A DNA stretch of 64,000 nt, from positions 32,028,001 through 32,092,000 of the forward strand of contig OX621247.1 of assembly GCA_951640165.1 (NCBI GenBank), written 5' to 3'. The notes beneath the pieces were generated by a model. The model was not told the origin of the DNA and did no database searches. It saw nothing but the letters and a program-made list of their open reading frames with translations. The stretch is from Pseudoips prasinana (lineage: Eukaryota; Arthropoda; Insecta; Lepidoptera; Nolidae). Position numbers and translations under genes: made by a program. Below, piece after piece: positions 42,398 through 52,400 of the stretch; within the stretch, counting starts at the first letter, position 1; each line of letters starts with the position of its first letter.

Positions 42398-42602
42398 TAT
42401 AGTGTCAGAGTTGTTCAAGCCGTTCATTAAACCTCCGACATGGCTTAATGACTGTTGCCTAATGGCTACAACCGGGACCGACAGCTTAACGTGCCTTTCG
42501 AATCACGCAGCTCTCACGCTCAAAAATTAAACCACTTTGGCGGTTACCCATCAATGGACTGACCGCGAAACTAGTTGCTTAACCTCACCGATCACTTTAG
42601 AA
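42398..42602 (-). mobile_element. 5S-rRNA-derived SINE Q, best copy
   Basis: Minus strand reads GTGATCGGTGAGGTTAAGCA, CTAGTTTCGCGGTCAGTCC, ATTGATGGGTAACCGCC (5S-like), then the body with GGCACGTTAAGCTGTCGGTC and CATGTCGGAGGTTTAATG. Confidence 0.8.
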
Positions 42603-43641
42603 CACAGTTTAGAACAGGACTTGATGATAGGTAGCTATAAAATAGTACACAATAGATGAAGGGAAGAATAGATGGTACGCGAATTGCGTTGAAGTCTTTT
42701 ACGGGAGTCCTGCCACGTCTATGGTGTAATCGAACTATGCAAATAAAATAAATACTTTATGCGTCACAAATACATTCCTTTTATTATTAATTAGTATTCT
42801 TATTGACAGACGTCGACCTGAAAATTATCATTCGTAACATTAACAAGCATAAACTTTTAATTCAGTTACGTAATACGCATAAATATTTTTCAAACAGAAT
42901 TCGTTTTTAACGACCTTTTTAATCTGACAGCGTCAAAATATGTATTAAATTAACGCATTGACAATTTAACAACCCATTTTAGATCGTAAACATGTTTACA
43001 GAAATGCATTTAGTTATCTAAACTTAGAACTACTAACGCCATCTTGTGATTCGATTCTAAAATATTTAGCATACGAATCATCAACTACTTTGATAATAGC
43101 GCCATCTGTTGGCAGCTTTTGAAAACTTTGGTGATGTAGCTTGCTACGAGAATTCGTAGAAAGGATTCATCACGATTCGTATTTTTTGCCAATTTTCGTG
43201 TTTTATAATTAATAAATTTATATTATTTTGTTATTTTAAGTTGAGGAGGCAATGTATATCTCTTAGTTTGTTAAATATTGCTATTTATACATAAGTTTGG
43301 CAGTGAAAACGCACGTGTAATATATTAGTTTCTAAAGAAAGTATACAGTAACTCACAAAACGTTAAAATTTCTACATTATATATACACAGAGTTTTAGCC
43401 AAGTGGTAGTCGCGATCACAATCACATAATCAATCCAAAATCTAGTCACATGAAGCCATAGAGTATCTTACATCATTATTGAAAATTGAACTATTTTCAT
43501 ATGTTCATTATATGCAAATGTTCTTGACAATGAACTCTTGGAACTGTACTTAAAGCATTAGTATTCCGTATATCAGTTATTTGAAAAATATGTAGCATTT
43601 TATTTTATTGCTCAGAGCCAGTACTTAGTCTATCACACTAA
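42603..43641. other. spacer
   Basis: Carries two GCCATCT motifs (ACGCCATCTTGTG, GCGCCATCTGTTGGC) typical of lepidopteran dispersed repeats near 43040-43110. No exon recognised. Confidence 0.4.
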
Positions 43642-43827
43642 TCCCACTAATATTATAAAGGCGAAAGTTTCTGAGTGTAAGACTGTGTGAGTGTGTATGT
43701 CTGTTACTTCTTCAAGACTAAACGACAGGAGCGATTTTAATAAAATTTGGTATGGAGTTAGCTGACACCCTGGATTAACACATAAGCTTTATAAAGTTTA
43801 ACCCGGGTAAACCGTGGGGCACAGCTA
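43642..43827 (+). mobile_element. Helitron, short subtype
   Basis: TCCCACTAATATTATAAAGG to GGGGCACAGCTAG; the terminal hairpin has decayed (CCCGGGTAAACCGTGG). Confidence 0.85.
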
Positions 43828-43967
43828 GTATAATATAGGACCACTAAAAGCGGCCGCATTGGATTGTGCATTAACTAAATTCCATGTGTGACTCTCTATT
43901 TAGAACTATTTTAAAAGTTGCTAACGTTAGACTGCTAGCTCGGTTTATTTTTACAGTTCACATATAT

Positions 43968-44213
43968 AACACAACAATTTATTTTTCTTTTTGTTTAATA
44001 TCGCCCACAACACAACAATTTATTTTGCTTTGTGTTTAATAACGCCCACAACACAACAATTTATTTTGCTTTGTGTTTAATAACGCCCACAACACAACAA
44101 TTTATTTTTCTTTTTGTTTAATAACGCCTACAACACAACAATTTATATTTCTTTTTGTTTAATATCACCCACAACACAACAATTTATTTTTCTTTTCGTT
44201 TCATATCAGCCAC
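43968..44213. repeat. 41-bp minisatellite, six units
   Basis: Unit: CACAACAATTTATTTTKCTT, TKTGTTTAATAACGCCCACA; copies start at 43971, 44012, 44053, 44094, 44135 and 44176, always 41 bases apart. It abuts the 3' end of a SINE C. Confidence 0.9.
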
Positions 44214-44368
44214 TCCGCGTTATTGAATCCCTGTGTACTGGGTACTTTACAAACGTTTGACGGACACAAAGTACACCCAGACTCGGAACAACTTATGGGT
44301 CACACAAATGTGTTGTCCTGTGCGGGAATCGAACCCAGTGGCGAGGCTATTAACCGCTACACGCACAC
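44214..44368 (-). mobile_element. SINE C next to the minisatellite
   Basis: GTTATTGAATCCCTGTGTAC to GGAATCGAACCCAGTGGCG on the plus strand. Confidence 0.65.
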
Positions 44369-44754
44369 ATGAATTCGAGTCCATCCGGTGCAATTGATAG
44401 ATCAAAAGATTCATCATTCAATAGAATCAAAGACACTATATGGTCTTTGATTCTAAATACGCTTTAATCGTTATTTTTTTATTTAATTTATTTTTCGGTT
44501 TACAAAAATGGCCGTACACAATATTAAATAAAATGATAAATATAAGTTCTTGAACAAGCTTAGTGTACGACCTTTTTGAAGTCAACACAGCATGCAATAT
44601 GTTATACATTACAAATTAAACTAAGTAAGAGAAAAATAAATAAAATTAACTAAACTTAACTACATTCAAATAATTATGACAATGAATTTATGTTTTGTGG
44701 GCTCAGAAATCCAATTTAATATTATATTGCTATGAAAGTGCTGTGTAATTAACC
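44369..44754. other. spacer
   Basis: AT-rich; a short hairpin (GAATCAAAGAC / GTCTTTGATTC) at about 44426-44455. The 44480-44600 part resembles a retroelement tail. Confidence 0.35.
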
Positions 44755-45362
44755 GACTTAAAAAAACCGGCCAAGTGCGAGTCGGACTCGCCCATCAAGG
44801 GTTCCGCAGCAGCAGCAGTATTTCAGTTGGTTAAATGAAAGATAAATTGCGGTTTACGATTTATGACGCATTAAAAAAAAACTACTTACTAGATTTCGTT
44901 TAAACAAATTTTCGTTGTTAGTTTACATGGCAATGTACATCATATATTTTTTTAGTTTTATCATTCTCTTATTTTAGAAGTTACAGGGGGGGACACTCAT
45001 TTTTCCACTTTTAAGTGTCTCTCGCGCAAACTATTCAGTTTAGAAAAAAATATTTTAGAAACCTCAATATCATTTTTGAAGACCTATCCATAGATACCCC
45101 ACATGTATAAGTACAATGAAAAAAAAAATGTTGAGTTTCCTTTCTATGTATGGGGAACCCCCTAAATTATTATCATTTTTCTATTTTTGTGTAAAAGTCT
45201 TAATGCGGTTCACAGAATACATCTACTTACCAAGTTTCAACAGTACAGCTCTTATAGTTTCGGAAAAAAATGGCTGTGACATACGGACGGACAGACAGAC
45301 AGACATGACGAATCCATAAAGGGTTCCGTTTTTTGCCATTTGGCTACGGAACCCTAAAAAGG
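44755..45362 (+). mobile_element. repeat I, long subtype, full length
   Basis: CGGCCAAGTGCGAGTCGGAC, AAGGGTTCCGCAGCAGC start; GGACGGACAGACAGACAGAC and GGCTACGGAACCCTAAAAAG end. Long subtype of the 36.1-kb element and partner of 13190-13590. Confidence 0.8.
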
Positions 45363-45659
45363 AGCTTACCAAGTGTACTATTTGTTATTTATTCGATATT
45401 TTTTTTTATTAAATCGATATGGGAATGCCTTTGGAGCTTATGGCTTTAGGAGAGCAAGTGGACAGTTTGTTTTTTTTTTTATTACGTCACGGAAATTCTG
45501 AGTTGTTTTTTAAATCTATTTAGATTTATTTTCTTTTTAATCGATATGAAATGCTTTCGGAATTATCCTTTATTTATATTATGTTACCAATCGGTTATCT
45601 AAAACAAAGGTTGGATGTATGTTAGACGATTTCTACGTTCTTTCTGAACGCATTGTGAT
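45363..45659. other. AT-rich spacer
   Basis: Two related blocks (TCGATATGGGAATGCC and TCGATATGAAATGC) near 45415 and 45541 hint at an old duplication. Confidence 0.35.
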
Positions 45660-45965
45660 CATTCTCTTTTTCTTTTACAACAGTTCCATATTAATTTTAT
45701 TCCAATCGGTCGTTATGTTGAAAAGGTGAAGTCGGTTCCATGTTTTTTAAAACGTAATATTATTTTAACTATATCACTCCTAACACCAGAGAAGTCACGG
45801 GTGCGTTGTCGATCTTTAAAAGAGTCAGCAAACAAGTGCTGCTGACCCTTTCCTCCACTCCGGTGAGCTCTGGAAACCTTACTCACACGCAGAAACACAA
45901 TATAAAGTTATTATTAAGGAATTCCTTCTGTAAGGTGGAGGTAGTTCCCCAGTCGGGCTGCTCTT
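45660..45965 (-). mobile_element. dispersed lepidopteran retroelement fragment
   Basis: Minus strand GTGTGAGTAAGGTTTCCAGA, GCTCACCGGAGTGGAGG and GGGTCAGCAGCACTTG form a block I recognise as dispersed in moths. Near 45930 a minus frame gives FAQRAARLGNYLHLTEGIP. The 61-aa open frame is part of it. Confidence 0.45.
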
Positions 45966-46124
45966 TGAGCGAATGAACGCTTATGTTTGTATTTACTGTT
46001 ATAAAATAATTAAATTTCAATTCCGTACAGTACCATACTATGCGTAAGACTTATTTTTGTATTTCGTAGTAATGTATACATTTGCATTTGTTGGTAGAAC
46101 ACAGACTTCTACTATTTTACTGTG

Positions 46125-46235
46125 CGGACACCAGCACATCAAGCTACCCTAATCTGTCAAATTTATTTTATTGATTTTCAACTTTATCATTTAAGCATAA
46201 GGTTCGATTGGGGTAGCTTGATATGCTGGCGTCTG
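46125..46235. mobile_element. TA-target MITE G, copy 4
   Basis: CGGACACCAGCACATCAAGC to GATATGCTGGCGTCTG; right flank TA, left flank mutated to TG. Confidence 0.75.
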
Positions 46236-46386
46236 TACAGAAATTTGTATTCATACCTGTATTTAACAAAAAATGTTATCTTTTTCACACATATGTAGAT
46301 ATGCCAGGATCCTCAGTAAGTATTCCTGTTAACAAACCACGCTATCTAACCGCGTCTACCACTGAACTGCTACAAACTAGTCTTAC

Positions 46387-46480
46387 CTTAAAATGCTGAT
46401 GTGCTGCCTGCTCCTCCGCGTCGAACTTGTGCTTAATGTTCTCGATCCGCATGTTCTTCAAGATACCAGCCACTTCGATC
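46387..46480 (-). CDS. BRMS1L: BRMS1L-like exon 3
   Basis: 94 nt: last base of a split Arg codon plus 31 codons (IEVAGI...HQHFK). Acceptor CATCAG at 46481-46482 preceded by a branch-like TTCTAAC; donor AAG/GTAAGA. The exon aligns with MQIRTKVAGI...QASRQH of the vertebrate protein. Confidence 0.88.
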
Positions 46481-49400
46481 CTGATGGACATAGTAATACG
46501 TTAGAAGACACTTTAACTATCTGAGACATACGAAAGCTTCATCTTCATCATCAATCCAGCTAAAAGAAATCCACTAAATAAAATAAATAACAAAGGCTTT
46601 TAATCCCGTAGACTTTAAAAAAGCGCTTGTAAACAGTCAGAACATGTTTGTAGTAATATAGTTAAGTAGGTATACACAATTATTTCTAGTTACATATAGA
46701 TATTTTGGTACACGGATTGTTAAAACATTTATAAAATTTATTTTATTATAGTAATGATATTTAGCTAGCTTGTATTAAGCGTTATTGTCAAGGAGCTCGA
46801 AATTTATAGTTAAAGCTATATATAGTCACTGCTGGACAAGCCTCCTCAAGAATCAACTTGAGAGGATATGCCATAAGCACTCCGCTTGGCAGACGGGATG
46901 GCGATCGCAGTAAGATGGTCATAGTCCTCAGAAGGAAGCTGCTGCCCGTCCTCTGGTAAATATTCCGTCGGGCTTACTTCTACGCCCCCAGGGGATGTAA
47001 TGGGGTGTTGATATTCTGATATTCGCCGCCGTCAGACATAAAGACATATTGAAAACATAGAAACTAAAATTGAAGACCTTTAGAAGAAATGCTTAGTATA
47101 TGGTGACCAAATTGTAGGGGAGATAGGCTTAAATCGAGCACCTGTTGATAAAATGAAATATAAATAAATAAACAATGTTTTCTTCCTAAACTTTGTTCTT
47201 ACAGTGCCTGCAGTTTATATTGTTTAATGTCGCATAGTAAAGTTTATCAATAAACTTGAAGTAACAAAGTGTTGACAAAACAAACAAAAACGGTTGAGCT
47301 TAAAGCGGTACACGTGCTTTGGGCTAAAATGGCATGCTTAAGTAGTTTATCATAGAGCATGACAATGATCCCCTTATAAGAAGCTTTTTAAGGGATTGCA
47401 GATAGAATACAAATACGTAAAAAGTTGTTAAAATAAATATAAATCCAGCACTAACTTCCCTGATATTTTGAATATAAACTAATAATATAACTAAAAGGAA
47501 ATAGGTAATATTTTAACTGGAAAACATAGATTGATCACATCAGATCCAACTATCCTCACTGTAGCGTGAAGTGAATTGAGAGTGAGTGAATTGTTTCAAT
47601 TATAAAGAAAACAACAGCTGCTTAGTATGTGTGTCATAGTTAGTAAACAATAAGTTTGAAAAAAATATATTCTCAAGTAAGTGAAATCTTAGAAATTTCT
47701 TATTCAGTAATAAATAGTCTTGGGCCATCAATATTGTGTTCCGTGATAACCACTCTATGTCCCAATATTCTAACAGTCAATATAATTATACCTATATTAT
47801 AATTAACTATTACCTATCATTAAATTAAATAATTATAATGATATTACAAAACTAAATGAATGTATTAAACTCTGGCACGAATAAAATTAATCATCATTTT
47901 AATGTAGAGCGTTAGTTTTAAATAATATCCGTACAATAGAGACCCTCCTCCTTGAGTCAAGGTTATTTAGTTTGTAGGATTAGGGACTCCCACACTAGCG
48001 TCCTTCTAGCATCGCTGCGGCACGACGCCAACTCTCAGCAGATGCCAACGCAGGATTATGCTCAACGTTGCCCACGCTGTGCCGCTTCGCCAGCGCTACG
48101 TCGATGTTGCACGGACGCTGGCAAGACGTCGACGCAACGCTCAAAAGACGCTAGTGTTGGGAAAGCCTTATTTATTAGACGGTTTGAGCCCCCGCTCCCC
48201 ACTTTTTTCACAATTGCACAAAACGCTCCTAAAATTCGACCCTCTAATGAGTCTCCATATCAGTAACCACCCTTAAGGGGCCTTTTATAGTCCACTAGCG
48301 CCGCCAATCGAAAAAATGTCATAACTCGTAAATAGAATCAAAAATACAAAATGTGAACATATTTTGTATTTTTGATTCTATTTACGAGTTTTTTGGATTG
48401 GCGGCGCTAGTGGACTGTAAAAGGCCTCTTAACAGATGTTCAAACCTCAGAGGAGTTGCCTTCAGTGCGTATTACCGTTTTTAGTTCTTTTTTTATATAT
48501 TTAAGAACTTTTTATAAATTTAATACATAAAAGTAATGGAAACGAACAAGCCTGATGGTAAATGATCTCCGCTGACCATGAGCACCGGGAGGGTTACTGC
48601 CTATGTCACCGGTCATCGCCATCGTGATCGGCGTTCAAATAGATGTTAAAAAAGACTAAATCATTCGCTCAATCAGCTTCCATGAGCACATGTGACGTCA
48701 GAAATGGTCCGGAATACATTTTCAACGTTGAAGCCGATTAAACGAATGATTTAGTAATTTTTATCGGCGTGGTTCGTAAATGAAGAAGAAGAAGAAGTAC
48801 ACTTTATTGCATAAGCAATATACATAGTACAGTATCCATCGAACATTATTTTAGCAATTGGCGGCCTTATCACTAAAAGCGATCTCCTCCAGGCAACCTA
48901 TTTGCGTTGGATGGACCAGAATTTAATATCAATGGATAATGGTAGCAAAAGGTGTACGAAAATATGGTGTAAATGCTTGCTATTCACGCCGCAAGTCGTG
49001 GGTTTGATTCCCATCCAGGACAAATATTTGTGTGCATGAACATGTCTGTTTGTCTCGAGTCTGGGTGTAATCTATACATATAATAAATTCGTAGGAAAGT
49101 CAAAACTGTACATTGAATATTTTAAAAAAGGATACTTCGGGGCGTGATCTGTAATCGACATCGAAGCCAAAAATATAGTTTTTAGAATTTTTGTCTGTTT
49201 CTCTGGGCTAAACTCAAAAAGGACTGTATGGATTTATACTTCAAATTTTGCATGAATATTACTAAGAGGTCGGGTCAACATATAGGCTGCATATTATCAC
49301 GCTATGACATACGGGGAAGGAGCTGTGATAATTTATAAAGTTTAACGCGGGTAAAACCGCGGGGCACAGCTATTATCTATATAAGTATCTATTTACAAAA

Positions 49401-52400
49401 GAAATGTAGTATATGTAATATATCAGTTATTTGGTGTCCATAGTACAAACTCTGCTTAGTTTGGGATAAGATGGCCGTGTGTGAAAAATGTCCCAGGATA
49501 TTATTATATTATTTATTTGAACGCCGATAGCAAAAACGATGATCCGTGACTTAGGCAGTAACCCCCCAGAGGGGAAACAAGGGCGCTAAGAAAGGAATAG
49601 GTTCACTTCTCATACAGTGTAGCTTTATTTAGTCCAGCGGACTGCTTCGTTGGTATAGCTGTGGCGTACTCAACTGCAGACAATGAGTTCCTGGGTTTTA
49701 ATCCCGGGTCGGAGAAACAAGTGATTTTGGGATTCATCTATTAAGAAAACTAAAACTTTCTTAGGCCGTAAATAAGCCCTAGGTCCTGTACCGACCGGAC
49801 CTCTTTCCAGCCGTGAGGGTAGTCGTCCCATCGGTTTATGAGAGTGAAGGAATAGAAAGTGCCCCTGTGTTTGCGCACACACTTCTATTATATGTCCCGC
49901 GCAAATGGTTAGTGCCTTTGAGACTGGACGCCAGCCGTGGTCGAAATTCTCGGTTCGCCTCTTGTACCGGTGTTTCGTATGTAAGTTTTAATTTAAAAGA
50001 CAAGATTTCTTTTTATGAGTTTGTCTATTATCAAGATGAAGTGGTGTAAACATCCTGGTCTCGGTTAGCCCAGGAGGTTTACCCTGGACGTGTAATAATT
50101 GAGAGTTCTTTCTGATTTTTTATTTTGTACTAAATAATTTTGTTACTGCTGACGGCGACGGTGACGGCGACAAATATCAGAATCAGAATATCATCACCCC
50201 ATCTCATCCCGTGGGGGGCGTAGAAGTCGACCCGAGGGAATATCTACCAGAGGATGGGCAGCAGCTTCCTTCTGATTACTATGACCATCTTACTGCGATC
50301 GCCAACCCGTCTGCCAAGCGTGGCGATTATGGCATATCCCCTCAAGACCGATTCTTGAGGGAGGCTGGTCCAGCAGTGGACTTATTTAGCTGTAATGATG
50401 ATGATGATGATGAATTTTGTTACCTGATTCTCATATTTTCCTGTAGCCGCCTCAGAGGTCCGAGATACTCTTGGGACCTTCCGCCTCGGACCTCTGCTAA
50501 CTGATAATCTACTTGCTTCACTCTCTCACAGTACAACTGTTCACGGAGGACCGAAAACTGACGCTCGAGGTTAGCTGGAATTGTTAGAAAAACTTTTTAG
50601 GTCATCTTAAATTTTAGTAGTACAAACGCCAGTACACCAGCTACCCCAATCTGTCAAATTTCCCCAATTGAGAGTGAACCTTACGTTTTTGTGATAAAGT
50701 TGGAAATCTATAAAAGAAATTTGACAGATTGGGTTAGCTGGATGTGCTGGCGTATGTATAAATAAAATAAAAATAAAGTAAAAAAGGTTTTTATTCACGT
50801 AGACTTTAAAAAGCGCTTGTAAATAGTCAGAACATGTTTGTAGTAATATAGTTGTATACATTATTATTTCTAGTAACATAGATATTTAGGTACACATTGT
50901 ATGAAAACATTTATAAAATTTATTTTAATATAGCAATGATATTTAGCTAGCTCGTATCGAGTTATTGTCAAGAGATTATGTTTAATTATCTAGTTTAAGT
51001 CTAATATTTTTACTACATTTTGTCAATGGTTCTGTCTATATTAAGGTACAGTAATACGCCGCTTTACGCGAGGGATAAGTTCCGAAAAAAATCGTGTTAA
51101 CTGAATTTCGCGTAAATCGAAGTTTATGATTAAACATAGTCAAAATTTAACAAAAAAAATTACGAATCATTTCATCTCACAGTCGATTCTGAGAGTCCAC
51201 AATCTCTCCCAACAATTGTTACTTTACCTCCATTTTCCATTATTTTTAACACTTTTATCTTCAATTCCAGTAACGCTTTTACGATCTTTTTTCTTTATAG
51301 GCGACATTTTAGACGTAAAATTATGCACATATATGTAATCTTCAATAAATATTAAAACACGTACACGACTGCCAGCCGAACTAAACAAGAGGGAACTAAT
51401 GAAACGAACGAGGGAATCCCCATAAAACAAAGTCTTAGGACAGGGAATCCCTAATTCTGCAATCAGAACGTTCGGGGGAAGGGAGTAACCAAAGAGAAGT
51501 TAATGACTACATTATGTTTATACACATTTTTCGCGTAATGCAAGGCATTTGAACGCCAGAGTCTAAATTCGCGTTATAGTGAAACCGCGTATAACCTGGT
51601 CGCGTAAAGCGGGGTATTACTGTATTATTATTATGACGGGACTTGTTGTGACGGGTGTTAATAACTACGGTCGCGCTTTAATGCTACCACTGGATCCAAT
51701 GTATATGCCCCAAGTACAAAGTACGAAATATTAAGGAAAATTATGTTTAAAATATTAAAAATGCGTAATTTATTAAAGCCTGGATTTCACCCTATAGCCA
51801 TCTAAATGTAATTTATCTGTCCCTTTAGAAACGGTACTTCGTTTAGTTTAATGATACCCAAGGAATTGAAAGGAAGAGAGGGCCATATAATTTACGCCAT
51901 CGAAACCACAGCTAATATTCTTTGTTACTACTTATAACACGGCTACTTATAGCCGGGACAAACAGACAGATAATACTTTAGTATGCTTTTAGTACTTAAA
52001 ATTTTACAATATAAACTAAAAAATTAAAAATTTGAAATCATAAATTTTTATAGCTAAGCGGGTTTGCCCTCTCCTGGACTAGCCTGGGGTAGGCTCTCTG
52101 TCATTATGCTACAAACAATACAAACCGTTAACCACAAAGGTAAGCAATAATCATTAAGCAATATAAAGAGGCTTAGAACACCTAATTTTATATAATGGTG
52201 AGACATCATGATCCTATTCATCTACTTTTAGTGTCAACCAACTATCGTCAGAATGCGCTCCTGTGGCAAGCAAGTAATAGCTTAAAAAACAAACTAAGAA
52301 AATTGATTTAGACGTATTTAACTCTAACTTTCATATACTTTAATTTAAAATATATTTAATTTTAATTTCTTCTATTTTTGATATTTGTTATTAGATATAA

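Larger units (their letters stand above)
48763..49512 (+). mobile_element. SINE B with two nested insertions
   Basis: SINE parts 48763-48782, 48969-49070 and 49373-49512. They join to a normal SINE B when the LINE L tail and the Helitron are removed. Confidence 0.85.
46481..50423 (-). other. BRMS1L-like intron 2
   Basis: 3943 bp, GTAACA...CAG. It holds repeats H, D, F, W, T, the TTAA MITE, SINE B with nested LINE and Helitron, and a young D copy at its donor end. Confidence 0.85.

Noticed and set aside
43968..44213. CRISPR-like array
   Set aside because: Units are contiguous 41-bp tandem copies without unique spacers, in a eukaryotic genome next to a SINE.
47952..48276. 104-aa and 72-aa overlapping frames as a small gene
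   Set aside because: They fall in a GC-rich element with inverted ends; no domain or splice context.
10676..50756. MITE G with a 4-bp GTAC target duplication
   Set aside because: Copy 5 has TAT and copy 4 TG on one side; a TA duplication with element ends C...G explains all copies.
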